From an uncultured Agrobacterium sp. (lineage in GTDB: Bacteria; Pseudomonadota; Alphaproteobacteria; Rhizobiales; Rhizobiaceae), in the NCBI GenBank assembly GCA_913777615.1, contig CAJYTK010000003.1:1-64000 (forward strand): DNA of 64,000 bases, written 5' to 3'. The translations under genes were made by a program, and so were the position numbers. Below the pieces are notes generated by a model that ran no database searches, was not told where the DNA came from, and saw nothing but the letters and a program-made list of their open reading frames with translations. Shown here piece after piece: positions 27,214 to 36,813 of this stretch (the stretch's first letter is position 1; each line of letters opens with the position of its first letter).

Positions 27214-27906
27214 TCAGCGCTTTTCGCTGAGCTGTAGCGGAGCTGTGGACTGGCCGAAGCGCCTTTCGATATGCCGCTGCACAAAGTCCCAGAGGGTCGT
27301 GAGAAGAAGATAATAGATGGCAGCCACGGCGAAGAGTTCGAGCACCATGAACTTTTCCTGGATCAGCACCTGGGTGCGCCGTAGCAGTTCCTCCATTGAA
27401 ATGACGGAGGTAACGGATGTCGTTTTCAGCAGACCATTGACCGAGTTACCAAGGGGCGGGATGATGACCTTGAACGCCTGCGGCATGACGATGTGGCGCA
27501 TGATTTGACGCTCGGTCATGCCTAAAGCTCTCGCCGCACGCGCTTGTCCTGCAGGAACTGCCTCGATGCCGGACCGGATGATCTCCGCCAGATATGCTGC
27601 TTCGTTCAAAGCCAGTCCGATCAACGCGGCTTGTACAACGGAGAACTTGATCCCGAGCTGCGGTAATGCGGTATAGAGCACGATCAATTGCACGAGCAGC
27701 GGCGTGCCACGGAACAGCCAGATATAGAACCACCCGATGCACCTGATAAGCCTTAGCTTGGATCGGCGCATGAGGGCCACGACAAAGCCGAGTAGTAGGC
27801 CGAACACAAGTGAGACGCAGGTCAGCCAGATCGTGGTGACAACACCTCCGAGGATGAAGGGATTGACGAGATAGTCGAAGAAGCCAGACCAGTTCCAGTA
27901 CGACAT
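27214..27906 (-). CDS. Polar amino-acid ABC transporter permease
   Basis: A 230-residue inner-membrane permease of the HisM/GlnP family with about five hydrophobic segments (for example GVVTTIWLTCVSLVFGLLLG). The ATPase-docking EAA loop is in EAVPAGQARAARALGMTERQ. It is the only permease gene in the operon, so it probably forms a homodimer. It lies between the binding-protein and DapA-like genes, 22 bases before the latter. Confidence 0.92.
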   Translation of the reverse strand: MSYWNWSGFFDYLVNPFILGGVVTTIWLTCVSLVFGLLLGFVVALMRRSKLRLIRCIGWFYIWLFRGTPLLVQLIVLYTALPQLGIKFSVVQAALIGLALNEAAYLAEIIRSGIEAVPAGQARAARALGMTERQIMRHIVMPQAFKVIIPPLGNSVNGLLKTTSVTSVISMEELLRRTQVLIQEKFMVLELFAVAAIYYLLLTTLWDFVQRHIERRFGQSTAPLQLSEKR

Positions 27907-27974
27907 GGAGGGACCTTTAATGCTAAGGAGATGCCGGACGAGCCGGCATCCATCAGAATGATGAACCGTTCAGA

Positions 27975-28799
27975 TCAGCGGCCTGGACCCTTGACTGAGT
28001 AGTCGCCTGCGATCATCGGCAGGCCGTAGCTGTCGAAAAGTTTTCCCAACGAACCATCTGTCTTCATGTCTTTGAGGACGCCGGATACCGCGTCTGCAAG
28101 TTTCGCATTCTTAAACGCAACGGCAACCGGTGCTGGATAAAGACCGCTGACGGCACGACGAAAATCGCCACGGCTATCATATTCCTTTGCGACACCATCG
28201 ATTGAGACAACACCCTCGACTTGACCGGCGCGCAGCGCCTGGAAGGCTAGCGCGAAATTATCGAAGGTCTGAATGACGAGCCCTGTTTTGCCGGCGGCTT
28301 TGAGTTCAGCGTCAAGAGCACGGGTCTTCGTTTCTTCGAAGCCGCCGAGCTCGACGCCGACACGCAGACCATCAAGCCCATCCTTGTCCTTCACCGTCGT
28401 ATTGCTCGTCGCCACCGAAACGCTGATGGCCTGATCCTCGTAGGGGATCATTTGCATGATGGCCGCGCGCTCTTTCGTGAAGAATATTCCAGTGTTGATC
28501 ATATCCCATCGGCCAGCCTGAAGACCGGGGATCATCGCCGAGAATTCGATACGGACATATTCAGGCGTAAGGCAAAGCCGCTTGGCGATTTCTTTGCCAA
28601 GTTCGACCCGCATGCCTTTGAGCTCCCCGGTGGAATCGACGAACTGCATCGGCGGTAATGTTGGATTAACCGACATTGTCAGCGTCCCAGGCTTGACCAA
28701 TTCGGAATCGGGAATCTTAGGCGTGCAGCTCTGCGCAAACGCCGACGCTGCCGTGGAGAGTAATAGAAGGGAGGCAATGGAGATGGTGCGGAATGACAT
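27975..28799 (-). CDS. Amino-acid ABC transporter periplasmic binding protein
   Basis: A 274-residue family 3 solute-binding protein. The start at 28799 gives a clean Sec signal peptide, MSFRTISIASLLLLSTAASA, with a likely cleavage after AFA. The mature part has LRVGVELGGFEETKTRAL-type lobes and FEALRAG-like sequence (FQALRAGQVEGVVSIDG). The open frame continues upstream to 28931, but those residues are unlike a leader. It defines substrate specificity for the transporter. A palindromic TGGTATACCA lies 70 bases upstream of the start. Confidence 0.9.
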   Translation of the reverse strand: MSFRTISIASLLLLSTAASAFAQSCTPKIPDSELVKPGTLTMSVNPTLPPMQFVDSTGELKGMRVELGKEIAKRLCLTPEYVRIEFSAMIPGLQAGRWDMINTGIFFTKERAAIMQMIPYEDQAISVSVATSNTTVKDKDGLDGLRVGVELGGFEETKTRALDAELKAAGKTGLVIQTFDNFALAFQALRAGQVEGVVSIDGVAKEYDSRGDFRRAVSGLYPAPVAVAFKNAKLADAVSGVLKDMKTDGSLGKLFDSYGLPMIAGDYSVKGPGR

Positions 28800-28868
28800 G
28801 ATGACCCTCTGGTTTTTTCGATCTTCTTGTGGACCTGAACAACGATGCTTGTTGATTTCGCATTCATT

Positions 28869-28878
28869 TGGTATACCA
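28869..28878. promoter_or_regulatory. Palindromic operator candidate TGGTATACCA
   Basis: A perfect 10-base palindrome in the 171-base gap between the GntR gene and the binding-protein gene. The form TGGTATACCA is typical of FCD-type GntR operators. It is a good candidate for the site by which the adjacent GntR regulator controls the transport/catabolic operon. Confidence 0.55.
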
Positions 28879-28970
28879 CTTTCATACACAATCATTTGCC
28901 GTATGCAACATCTTTCCGCCAAGGCAGTCAAAAATTGAAATATCTGAGGTTTGGGATAGGCTGGCTCGGC

Positions 28971-29612
28971 TCAGTACGTCGAAAGGACGTTCTCGCGCAC
29001 CCGTTCAAGATGCAACGTCATAGCCACGCGGGCGGCATCCGCATCGCGGTCCATCAGTGCTTTTACGATGCCCTGATGGTCAGCAAGACCCGGCTTCCGC
29101 TGGGCGAGTTTTCGCTGGCGCTCGAAGATCGTGGTGTAGCGCCTCATTTGCAAGATGGTGTCCGCCATGAAGGGATTTCCACTGGCATCAGCAATGCCCT
29201 GGTGCAAAGCATCATCGAAGTTCCATACGAACTCGGGATCAGGATCTGGATCCAACTCTATGTCTCGAAGCATCGCAGCGAGGTCTGCGACTGTCTCAGC
29301 CGTTATTCCCTTGCACGCTTGCGCCGCCGCACTTGGCTCAACGAGCATTCGCATCGCCACGCTGTTCAGGTAGTCGGACAGGGTGACGATACGCACCGTG
29401 AGAACGCCCTTCGCGTTGCGCGCAAGAAGCCCCTGCCCTTCAAGACGTCCCAACGCATCACGCATTGGCGAACGAGAGACGCCCAGTCGCGCCGCAAGCC
29501 TGCGCTCCTGCACCACAGCACCACCCGCCATTTGCGCGGAGAGGATTTCCCCGAGCAGTGCAGAATAGGTCTCATCTGCAAGGCTTCGTTCCGCCGTGAC
29601 CTGACCGTTCAT
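28971..29612 (-). CDS. GntR-family (FCD) transcriptional regulator
   Basis: A 213-residue FadR-subfamily regulator. The N-terminal winged helix is visible in RLAARLGVSRSPMRDALGRL, and the C-terminal FCD ligand domain includes DDALHQGIADASGNPFM and HQGIVKALMDRDADAARVAM. It is the first gene in the direction of the catabolic operon and divergent from a second GntR gene. It probably represses the operon until the substrate or a product binds. Confidence 0.92.
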   Translation of the reverse strand: MNGQVTAERSLADETYSALLGEILSAQMAGGAVVQERRLAARLGVSRSPMRDALGRLEGQGLLARNAKGVLTVRIVTLSDYLNSVAMRMLVEPSAAAQACKGITAETVADLAAMLRDIELDPDPDPEFVWNFDDALHQGIADASGNPFMADTILQMRRYTTIFERQRKLAQRKPGLADHQGIVKALMDRDADAARVAMTLHLERVRENVLSTY

Positions 29613-29733
29613 GCGATTTACTCCCCGGTAGTTGACAATATCGAGCGGTATGGACCATGGCTGAAAACAAGAAAAGCCTTTGGGGCAACATCAACTGGGA
29701 ATAGACCAATAGCTGCCTGGAGGCTGATGCGCT

Positions 29734-30417
29734 TTGACACAAACAGACACTGATCCTGGCATAGGAAAACGGTCCAAAGACGCAGGCCACAAGCTTGCCG
29801 CCCTCGCGTATAACGCTGTTTCTGACATGATCCGCCACCGTCGTCTTGGAGGCGGCCACGTTATCATCGAAGCGCAGCTTGCCGAGATGCTCGGTGTGTC
29901 GCGCACGCCCCTGCGTGAAGCTTTGCAGCGGCTGGAAGGTGAAGGCTTGGTTCACAAAGGCGACGGCCGCAACTACGTGGTGCGACACGTCGATATCGGA
30001 GAATACATCCAGAGCCTGAAGCTACGTCTGTTGATCGAACCACACGCGGCTGTACAGGCCATGCCAAGCATACCCGGTCGCAAACTCGTCGAGGTGCGGC
30101 GCGAAATTGACGAGCTTATGGGCGCTACTGCGTACCATACGGATGCCCACTGGTTTTCAGACGACCACTTGCATAACCTGATAATCGACCATTGTGGCAA
30201 CGAAGTTATGGCAGGTGTTTTACGCAATCTGCGAGCCGCCACGCGCCTCTTTGAAATCGGCCAGTTGAAAGACCGCCTGACACCAGATTCTACGGAACAT
30301 CTTGCCATCATCGACGCCTTGCAGCGCAACGACCCCGGCGCGGCGTTTGAAGCAACGAAAGCGCACATTGAGAGCCTCATTGAGTTTGCGCGAATGCACC
30401 TCATCACCAATGAGTGA
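29734..30417 (+). CDS. GntR-family (FCD) transcriptional regulator, divergent
   Basis: A 227-residue FCD regulator with HTH sequence QLAEMLGVSRTPLREALQRL and FCD metal-site residues (DDHLHNLIIDHCGN, STEHLAIIDALQRN). The start is a TTG at 29734 with GGAGG ten bases upstream; an ATG at 29727 is out of frame. It shares a 121-base divergent promoter region with the other GntR gene, so cross-regulation is likely. The two proteins are only distantly alike. Confidence 0.88.
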   Translation: MTQTDTDPGIGKRSKDAGHKLAALAYNAVSDMIRHRRLGGGHVIIEAQLAEMLGVSRTPLREALQRLEGEGLVHKGDGRNYVVRHVDIGEYIQSLKLRLLIEPHAAVQAMPSIPGRKLVEVRREIDELMGATAYHTDAHWFSDDHLHNLIIDHCGNEVMAGVLRNLRAATRLFEIGQLKDRLTPDSTEHLAIIDALQRNDPGAAFEATKAHIESLIEFARMHLITNE

Positions 30418-30943
30418 GCTTTCTCTGTAAAGCACGCTACATGCGGCGGCCTTGCGTCTTTCTAAGTACTTGGGCATGGGGATTGGCGATTGGTTGGAGA
30501 GATCAGAAACGCGAGTGGACAAAAGTGAAGGCAGCGATGATACACCGCATGTGTTTTTCAAATTGTCCTGAAGTCAAATCATCTCCTGAATGTGCCCGCT
30601 ATTGCCGCTTGAGAAGAACTTACGTGCTTTATAGGGGTATTCCGCCTTTCCTGCTCGGATCGTTGTGAAACTTGGAACGCGATGTTTCTGCAAGGTGACA
30701 ACGCAAATGAAGTCGAGTACGTCCGCCGCCGGGCATCGAAGTGTAAAAAGACCGGAAGCTTATCGCTCCACCTCCGTCGACCGACCTCTCGATTACAGTT
30801 CTGCTGCGACCTTGTTCAATGTGGGTACCTTCTAAGCGTCGATGAAACGAACGACTTCCTTCTCAGTTGTCGCCCCTCTCAGGAAGAAAGCCAAAATACA
30901 CCGTATCTCGCACAAGGATGGCGATCATCAAATTCGGTTACGA
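30418..30943. other. Stretch without a supported gene
   Basis: Several short frames are open, but none has recognisable protein character or a good ribosome site. I see no repeat or RNA signature. Confidence 0.4.
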
Positions 30944-30973
30944 AAGAGCCCCATTGAGATGACGAGGGCTCTT
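30944..30973 (-). terminator. Inverted repeat, probable terminator of the dehydrogenase operon
   Basis: AAGAGCCC and GGGCTCTT form an 8-bp stem with a 14-base loop, starting 18 bases beyond the cytochrome stop on the minus strand. The T-tract is short (TTTCG), so efficiency is uncertain. Confidence 0.5.
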
Positions 30974-30991
30974 ACTTACTTGTTGTGGCCA

Positions 30992-32308
30992 TTAGTGAGC
31001 GTTGCCGAGCTTTCTGATCGCTTCCACGTCCTGCGTGGTTACCGCAGAAGCTTTGTTCGTCCACGCGTTGCGCAGGAAGGTGGCAAGCGTTGCGATCTCC
31101 TCGTCGGACACGCGATCCTCGTAGCCCTGCATTCTCACCTTCATGGGGCGTTTTTCAGTTGAGGGAAGCTCTGCACCATGGAGGATCACGCTAATCAGGC
31201 CTTTGCTAGACTTCGCTGTCACCAGTGAGTTTCCGTCAAGTTCCGGGAATATTTCCGGCGCACCCTTACCGTTCACGAGGTGACATCCACCGCAATTGTC
31301 CAGATAGAGCCGCGCTCCGAGCGGCATGTCAGGTCCAGCGCTCGACAAGAGTTCTTCCGTCGGCGTTGGCGCGTCGGCCGATTTTGCGGCCTGTTGTCCA
31401 GGCGTCCCGATCTTCGTCAGGAAGCTTGCTATCGCCCGATTGTCATCTTGCGTCAGGTACTGAGTGGAATCGCGCACCACCAGCATCATTTCTCCTGTTG
31501 CCGTTGAATGAGCGTTGCGAGCGGTGGCAAGATAAGCTGCCGTCTCCTCGACTCCCCATTTTTGTGGACCGCTGCTAGGGCCTCTGAGATCCGGAGCCGT
31601 GTAGTTGTCGATTTCACCACCCGAGAGGAAGCTCTTGTACGTCTCGTCGATACCATCCTGCGTCATCAGCACCGAGCGTGGGCTGTGACAGGCGGCGCAG
31701 TGACCCGGCCCTTCGACCAGATATTTGCCACGGTTAAAAATGGCGTCTTCTGCTGTGTTGGGTGCAAATCCGGCTTCGCCACGCAAAGCAACCCAGTTCC
31801 ATGCACGCAGACCAAATCGCATATTGAAAGGAAATGCGAGTTTCGTTGGCTCGACTTTATTCGAGACAGGCTTCACCTCATGCATGAAGTAGTCGTAGAG
31901 CGAAACTACGTCTTCTTCCGTTAGCTTGCGGTAATTCTCATACGGCATGGCGGGATAAAGATGCGTGCCGTTCGGCGTCACACCATCATAGAGAACGGCA
32001 CGAAAATCGTCGAGCGTATAGCTCCCGATACCGGTTTCCTTGTCAGGCGTGATGTTGGTGGTCCAGATTGTTCCCATCGGGCTCTGGATCGCACGACCGC
32101 CTGCAAAGGGTGTTCCACCCTCATTCGTGTGACAGGCCATGCAATCGCTGGCACGCATGAGGTATTCCCCACGACCTTCTGCTGGCTTGAAATTTGCTGC
32201 CAGTTCAGCAGTTGCTTCCGTGCGCTGAACGGGCACGAAAATGAAGGCGAGAAGACAAGCAATGCCAACGAGGACGAGAGCGGCGAGAACTTTGAGAAGC
32301 GTTTTCAT
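30992..32308 (-). CDS. Triheme cytochrome c subunit of a membrane dehydrogenase
   Basis: A 438-residue protein with an N-terminal hydrophobic anchor (LAALVLVGIACLLAFIFV) and three CxxCH heme sites: C56-H60, C204-H208 and C339-H343. This is the electron-accepting subunit of gluconate, 2-ketogluconate, sorbitol or alcohol dehydrogenases, passing electrons to ubiquinone at the periplasmic face. The ATG at 32308 has a GGAG eight bases upstream and is preferred to an upstream in-frame start at 32323 that lies across the neighbour's stop. Confidence 0.9.
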   Translation of the reverse strand: MKTLLKVLAALVLVGIACLLAFIFVPVQRTEATAELAANFKPAEGRGEYLMRASDCMACHTNEGGTPFAGGRAIQSPMGTIWTTNITPDKETGIGSYTLDDFRAVLYDGVTPNGTHLYPAMPYENYRKLTEEDVVSLYDYFMHEVKPVSNKVEPTKLAFPFNMRFGLRAWNWVALRGEAGFAPNTAEDAIFNRGKYLVEGPGHCAACHSPRSVLMTQDGIDETYKSFLSGGEIDNYTAPDLRGPSSGPQKWGVEETAAYLATARNAHSTATGEMMLVVRDSTQYLTQDDNRAIASFLTKIGTPGQQAAKSADAPTPTEELLSSAGPDMPLGARLYLDNCGGCHLVNGKGAPEIFPELDGNSLVTAKSSKGLISVILHGAELPSTEKRPMKVRMQGYEDRVSDEEIATLATFLRNAWTNKASAVTTQDVEAIRKLGNAH

Positions 32309-32319
32309 GGTGGCACTCC

Positions 32320-34089
32320 TCAAACTAGTGGCCGTGGGTTGGGAAGGTAGTCCTTGCGGATATGCTCAGCTGCCCAATAGGCGAGACCACCCACCATGCC
32401 GGTGGGGTTATACTGCGTATTCTGCGGAAATGCCCCGGCGCCAAGAACGAAGATATTGTGCTTGTCCCAGGCCTGAAGGTACCGGTTGACCGCCGATGTC
32501 TTGGGATCGTCGCCCATTACGGAGCCGCCGACATTGTGCGTGGTTTGATAGGGCCTGACATCATACATGGCACCTTCCTTCTTGAAGCCTTCCTGCATGG
32601 ATGTCGGGTTGAGAGCCTTCGCAATCGGCTCGATCTTCGACTTCATGAATTGGGTCATGCGAATGTCATTGGCATTCCAGTTGAACGTCATGCGCATCAA
32701 GGGACGCCCGTGCCGGTCCTTGTAGGTCGGATCGAGATCGAGGTGATTGCCACGATAGGCCATATGGGACCCGTGCGAACCGATGGACATGGAGTGCCCG
32801 TACCATTCACCCACGGCCTGCTTCCACTTTGCGCCCCAGCTTGGGGTGCCTGCTGGAAGCGCCATGGAGCGGATCGGTTGACCATTCGATTGCCCGGCGG
32901 AGATGTAGGAGCCGCCAATGAAGCCTTCCCGACCGAAATCGATGTTATCGATACCGAAATCATCGATGGTCATGCCATTGGCACCAGTGCCGATGAATGG
33001 ATTGAAAACCTCGTCCTTGAAAAACAGCGTGTAGCCACCATTCATCTGATAGGCATAGTTGCGGCCGGTAACGCCTTCTCCCGTATTGGGATCATAGGGC
33101 TGCCCGATGCCGGATAGCAGCATCAGGTGAACGTTGTGCAGCTGATAGGCAGCCAGAATTACCAGATCGGCAGGCTGGAAGACTTCCTCCTGCGCCTTTT
33201 CGTCGAAATAGGTCACGCCGGTCGCGGTCTTGCCATCCGGTGCCATTTCGATGCGCAACACTTCGCATTCCGTGCGATATTCGAAATTCGGCTTGCGCTT
33301 CAGGGCGTCAAGAATGGCGGTCTGCGGCGAAGATTTCGAATAGTTATAACAACCATAACGCTCGCAGAAGCCGCAATGATTACATGGGCCCATCTGCATG
33401 CCGTATTCGTTGACATAGGCTTGCGACGCTATACCGCCGGGGCGCGGAAACGGATGGTAGCCCATGGATTGAGTGACTTCACCGAACTTGGCTCCGTCCC
33501 AGGTCGTCGGCATAGGCGGCATGGGATAATCGCGGGAGCGTGGAGCCTCGAACGGATTACCGCCTTCGATCTTCTCACCCTTGATGTTACCAGCCTTGCC
33601 CGAGATGCCTGCAACCCGTTCGAAACGGTCGAAATAGGGCTCGAGCTCGTCATATGTGACCGGGTAATCCTGAATGGTCATATCTTCGGGGATAATGGTC
33701 GCCCCCCAACGTTCCTCGACATAGGATCGAAGACGATATTCTGACGTCATAGGACGCCAGTTGAGCCCGTTCCAGTGCGTGCCGGCACCGCCGACACCGA
33801 TGCCCGGAAGGAAGGAGCCGAGGCTGCGATAGGGCAATGCCACCTCGGTCTCGCTCCGACGGATTGTCACTGTCGAGTTGCGCGGCTTTTGCATCATGCC
33901 GAGACGTACGCCGTATTTCAGCTCATCGATCATCTCAGGATATTGGAAATTGGGAACGGTATTCTGGTCATGACCGCGCTCGAGCGCGACGATCTCAAGC
34001 CCGTCCTGCGCAAGCTCCATGCCGAGGATCGATCCGGTCCAACCAAGACCGACGATGACGACATCTTTTTTCTTTTCAGTTCTAGCCAT
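32320..34089 (-). CDS. GMC oxidoreductase, flavoprotein subunit (gluconate 2-dehydrogenase-type)
   Basis: A 589-residue GMC-family flavoprotein. The FAD-binding loop is VVIVGLGWTGSILGMEL near the N-terminus, and a C-terminal GMC_oxred_C block includes RPYQTTHNVGGSVMGDDP with the catalytic-site histidine. A cysteine cluster GPCNHCGFCERYGCYNY is seen mid-protein, as in FAD-GDH/GADH large subunits that carry a [3Fe-4S] centre. It has no signal peptide of its own and would be exported with the Tat-bearing small subunit. The substrate (gluconate, ketogluconate, or another polyol/sugar acid) cannot be fixed. Confidence 0.9.
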   Translation of the reverse strand: MARTEKKKDVVIVGLGWTGSILGMELAQDGLEIVALERGHDQNTVPNFQYPEMIDELKYGVRLGMMQKPRNSTVTIRRSETEVALPYRSLGSFLPGIGVGGAGTHWNGLNWRPMTSEYRLRSYVEERWGATIIPEDMTIQDYPVTYDELEPYFDRFERVAGISGKAGNIKGEKIEGGNPFEAPRSRDYPMPPMPTTWDGAKFGEVTQSMGYHPFPRPGGIASQAYVNEYGMQMGPCNHCGFCERYGCYNYSKSSPQTAILDALKRKPNFEYRTECEVLRIEMAPDGKTATGVTYFDEKAQEEVFQPADLVILAAYQLHNVHLMLLSGIGQPYDPNTGEGVTGRNYAYQMNGGYTLFFKDEVFNPFIGTGANGMTIDDFGIDNIDFGREGFIGGSYISAGQSNGQPIRSMALPAGTPSWGAKWKQAVGEWYGHSMSIGSHGSHMAYRGNHLDLDPTYKDRHGRPLMRMTFNWNANDIRMTQFMKSKIEPIAKALNPTSMQEGFKKEGAMYDVRPYQTTHNVGGSVMGDDPKTSAVNRYLQAWDKHNIFVLGAGAFPQNTQYNPTGMVGGLAYWAAEHIRKDYLPNPRPLV

Positions 34090-34092
34090 CGT

Positions 34093-34797
34093 TCATGCCC
34101 TCTCGCCGGAGATCGAAACCGGTCCCAGCGGATATTTGACGTTATGTTTGAGAACCCATTCCTTGTACGATCCACGCGCGCCGGGGAAACCGATATAGGT
34201 CCACGCCTGCATTTTATGGTTTCCGCCATACAGTGGATCGGCGAAATAACCCTCTTTGGTGTTTCCAAGCAGAATGGAGAAGAAATCACGCATTTCCGGA
34301 TGAAGCTTCATTTCGTCTTTCTGAAGCGAGGTAAGCGCCTGATCCTGCGTCGCCTCATCCAGCTCCGCGAAAATCTTCCCATGTGTCGTGCGACACCATT
34401 CGTCAAATACCGGGATGGCTTGTTGATAAATCTGAAGCGGCGTCAGCGGTGTCTGCCAGCCACGCAACGGACTTGCGTCGGCCTCATGAGGACCTTCCAT
34501 ATACCAATCGGCAGCGCGACCGAAATCGCCAGCCAACTGCATATCGATAAAGACCGGGACACGTGTTTCGATGGCTCCGGGGCCCTCGCCCTCGGAAGGG
34601 ATCAATCTTGCTACCGCTGCCACTACGAAAGCCCACTCGCTGGGCTTGAGACAGATAGGCGTGTACGCATCCAGCGCGACCGGCTCTAGTTGCTCCTCAG
34701 CCTTCAGCGGCACGGCTGCGAGTCCAGCGACTGCAGCACTTGCAGCGGACGCTTTAAGAAAATTTCGACGTGAAGGACGGCCTGGAAGGTCTCTCAT
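34093..34797 (-). CDS. Gluconate 2-dehydrogenase subunit 3 family protein with Tat signal
   Basis: A 234-residue subunit. The twin-arginine leader RPSRRNFLKASAASAAVAGL marks it as a Tat substrate that escorts the flavoprotein across the membrane. The mature part matches gluconate 2-dehydrogenase subunit 3, for example in DEWCRTTHGKIFAELDEATQ and FADPLYGGNHKMQAWTYIGF. I use the ATG at 34797; a TTG two codons earlier is possible. It is the first gene of the three-gene operon, with three bases to the flavoprotein gene. Confidence 0.9.
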   Translation of the reverse strand: MRDLPGRPSRRNFLKASAASAAVAGLAAVPLKAEEQLEPVALDAYTPICLKPSEWAFVVAAVARLIPSEGEGPGAIETRVPVFIDMQLAGDFGRAADWYMEGPHEADASPLRGWQTPLTPLQIYQQAIPVFDEWCRTTHGKIFAELDEATQDQALTSLQKDEMKLHPEMRDFFSILLGNTKEGYFADPLYGGNHKMQAWTYIGFPGARGSYKEWVLKHNVKYPLGPVSISGERA

Positions 34798-35239
34798 AGG
34801 CAACTCGCTTTGTGACGGGCATCACTTGAAAATTGTTGTTTAGATCCATCGGGAAATGAGTCAGGTGGGCCGCTGCGGTTTATCGTCGCAGCGAAATCAG
34901 CGCAAGTTCACTTAGAACAAAAATCGTTCGTTCGTCGATTCGTGAGAATCTGGTTCCGTAATTCTTCTAAAATAAGCAACAATCTTTAAGACGCCTAGCG
35001 AAGCGTTCCGATCTGAAACCAACATACTCAAAGCATAGAGTATCTGTCTGACAACCATGCGGTACAACGTCAGATCGGCAAGTAGGCGGACTCACAATGC
35101 CCTCCGGCACGCGCTTCCAGAACGCGAATTGAGGCGCGCTGACGCCCAGAAGGCGCAACAGCATCCACCTCAGGAAGCTCGCTTTAACGCTCGCTCCTTA
35201 TTGACTGGGGCGCTTTAGCGTCTGTTTGATATTCATCCG
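34798..35239. other. Intergenic stretch
   Basis: It must contain the promoter of the dehydrogenase operon near 34800-34950 and the 3' end of the peptide-uptake operon. I see no supported gene or clear operator. Confidence 0.4.
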
Positions 35240-36709
35240 TTACCCCAGCGATTGCTCCTTACTGGAATGCAAAGCACCAGGCATGACGTTTTCAGGTATT
35301 GGGCAGACATAAGGGTCGTCGCCCCTTGCAGCTTTCCATTCTGCTGTTGCCTTGGCCAACAGACTCGGAGATGTTGCCAAATCAAGGCCCGTCGAAGCAA
35401 GAGCTTTAGCAGCATGCACCATTGCCTTATGGGCTGCACGGCTTCTGCCCTGCGCCACGACTTGCCATGTATGAGGGTTTGTTCCTATCGCCCAAGTTGG
35501 CGCCCAGCACTGTGCGGTAGGTGTCACACGGCTGACGTCGCCCACATCGGTAGATCCTGCTCGAAAATGGGAGTGCCCTTCGAAAGCACGCAATCCCAAA
35601 TGTAGCGGCGTCGATCCGTCAATCTTCTCGTTGGAGAAGACATCATCCTTGATCTGATAAAGTTTGATGCTGCTCTTGATCGCTTCCTGCGTAAATGTGG
35701 CTTGGATTTTACGGGCGAACTCCATGTCTGCCTCATCAAACGGCACCGGCCCAATCGCCATCAGATTTTCGTGGATTGCGTTTTCAAGCGTGAGGTTCGG
35801 CAGCAAGTTTGTGGCGGCGGTGTCGAACACGATCTCCACCTCAGTTCCGGTCATCATGGCGGCACCGCGCGCGACCTGATCCACGCGCTCGGCCAGTGCC
35901 AGAGCCTGGGACATTTCGGGCGCGCGAATGAGATAAAGCACCTCTGCTTTTGCCTGAACCACGTTAGCGGCACGTCCGCCTGCATCGGTGATGGCATAAT
36001 GCACGCGGCAATCCTGCGGCATGTGCTCGCGAAGGAAGTTGACACCGACATTCATCAGTTCGACGGCATCGAGAGCCGACCGCCCAAGATGAGCCGCATT
36101 GGCGGCATGCGCGGCAGTGCCTTTGAACCTATAGTAATACTCAAGTACCGCGAGGTTATTTGTCGATCTGACGCCATTGAATGGGGCTGGGTGCCAGGTC
36201 AGTGCGGCGTCCACATCGTCGAAGGCACCTGCCCGCACCATGAAGGTTTTTCCGGAACCGCCCTCCTCTCCAGGGCAACCATAATATCGAATTGTCCCCG
36301 GCAGACCGTTAGCCTCCAAATGTCTTGCCAGCGAGATTGCCGCGATGAGAGACCCGACTCCTAATAGGTTATGGCCGCAGCCGTGACCGCTGGCGCCCGG
36401 CTCACCTTCCCGTTGCTCATCGATGTCCGAAAGCTGGCTCATGCCTGCAAGAGCATCATATTCGCCAAGGAATGCGATGACAGGTTTGCCATGCCCGAAT
36501 TGGCCGACAAATGCGGTTTCCATTCCCGCGATGCCTTCCTCAACGGAGAAACCATGCTGCTTCAATGTCTCAACAAGAAGTTTGGCTGATTTATATTCGT
36601 CGTACTTCAGTTCTGCCAGATCCCATATTTGATCACTTATGGATGTAAAATTAGGAGCTAGGTCGTCGATCGATTGCGTTAGTGATTTCAGGGCTGATTG
36701 ATCTGGCAT
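35240..36709 (-). CDS. M20-family amidohydrolase (AbgB/aminoacylase-like)
   Basis: A 489-residue M20 metallopeptidase close to AbgB, the p-aminobenzoyl-glutamate hydrolase subunit. Metal-site sequences are visible: EYDALAGMSQ, GHGCGHNLLG and PGEEGGSGKTFMVRAG. The dimerisation insert lies in the middle. It hydrolyses amide bonds of small N-acyl or peptide substrates in the cytoplasm. It is the last gene of the peptide-uptake operon, 104 bases after the binding-protein gene, which suggests it acts on the imported compound. Confidence 0.87.
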   Translation of the reverse strand: MPDQSALKSLTQSIDDLAPNFTSISDQIWDLAELKYDEYKSAKLLVETLKQHGFSVEEGIAGMETAFVGQFGHGKPVIAFLGEYDALAGMSQLSDIDEQREGEPGASGHGCGHNLLGVGSLIAAISLARHLEANGLPGTIRYYGCPGEEGGSGKTFMVRAGAFDDVDAALTWHPAPFNGVRSTNNLAVLEYYYRFKGTAAHAANAAHLGRSALDAVELMNVGVNFLREHMPQDCRVHYAITDAGGRAANVVQAKAEVLYLIRAPEMSQALALAERVDQVARGAAMMTGTEVEIVFDTAATNLLPNLTLENAIHENLMAIGPVPFDEADMEFARKIQATFTQEAIKSSIKLYQIKDDVFSNEKIDGSTPLHLGLRAFEGHSHFRAGSTDVGDVSRVTPTAQCWAPTWAIGTNPHTWQVVAQGRSRAAHKAMVHAAKALASTGLDLATSPSLLAKATAEWKAARGDDPYVCPIPENVMPGALHSSKEQSLG

Positions 36710-36813
36710 GCTGTTCCTCGAGACAAAGCGAAACCGGCACCGCGCATCGATGATGGCAGAGGGCTTCTGTGCATATGAAAGGCAACGCTTATTCGCCGTG
36801 CCTAATGACTGAA

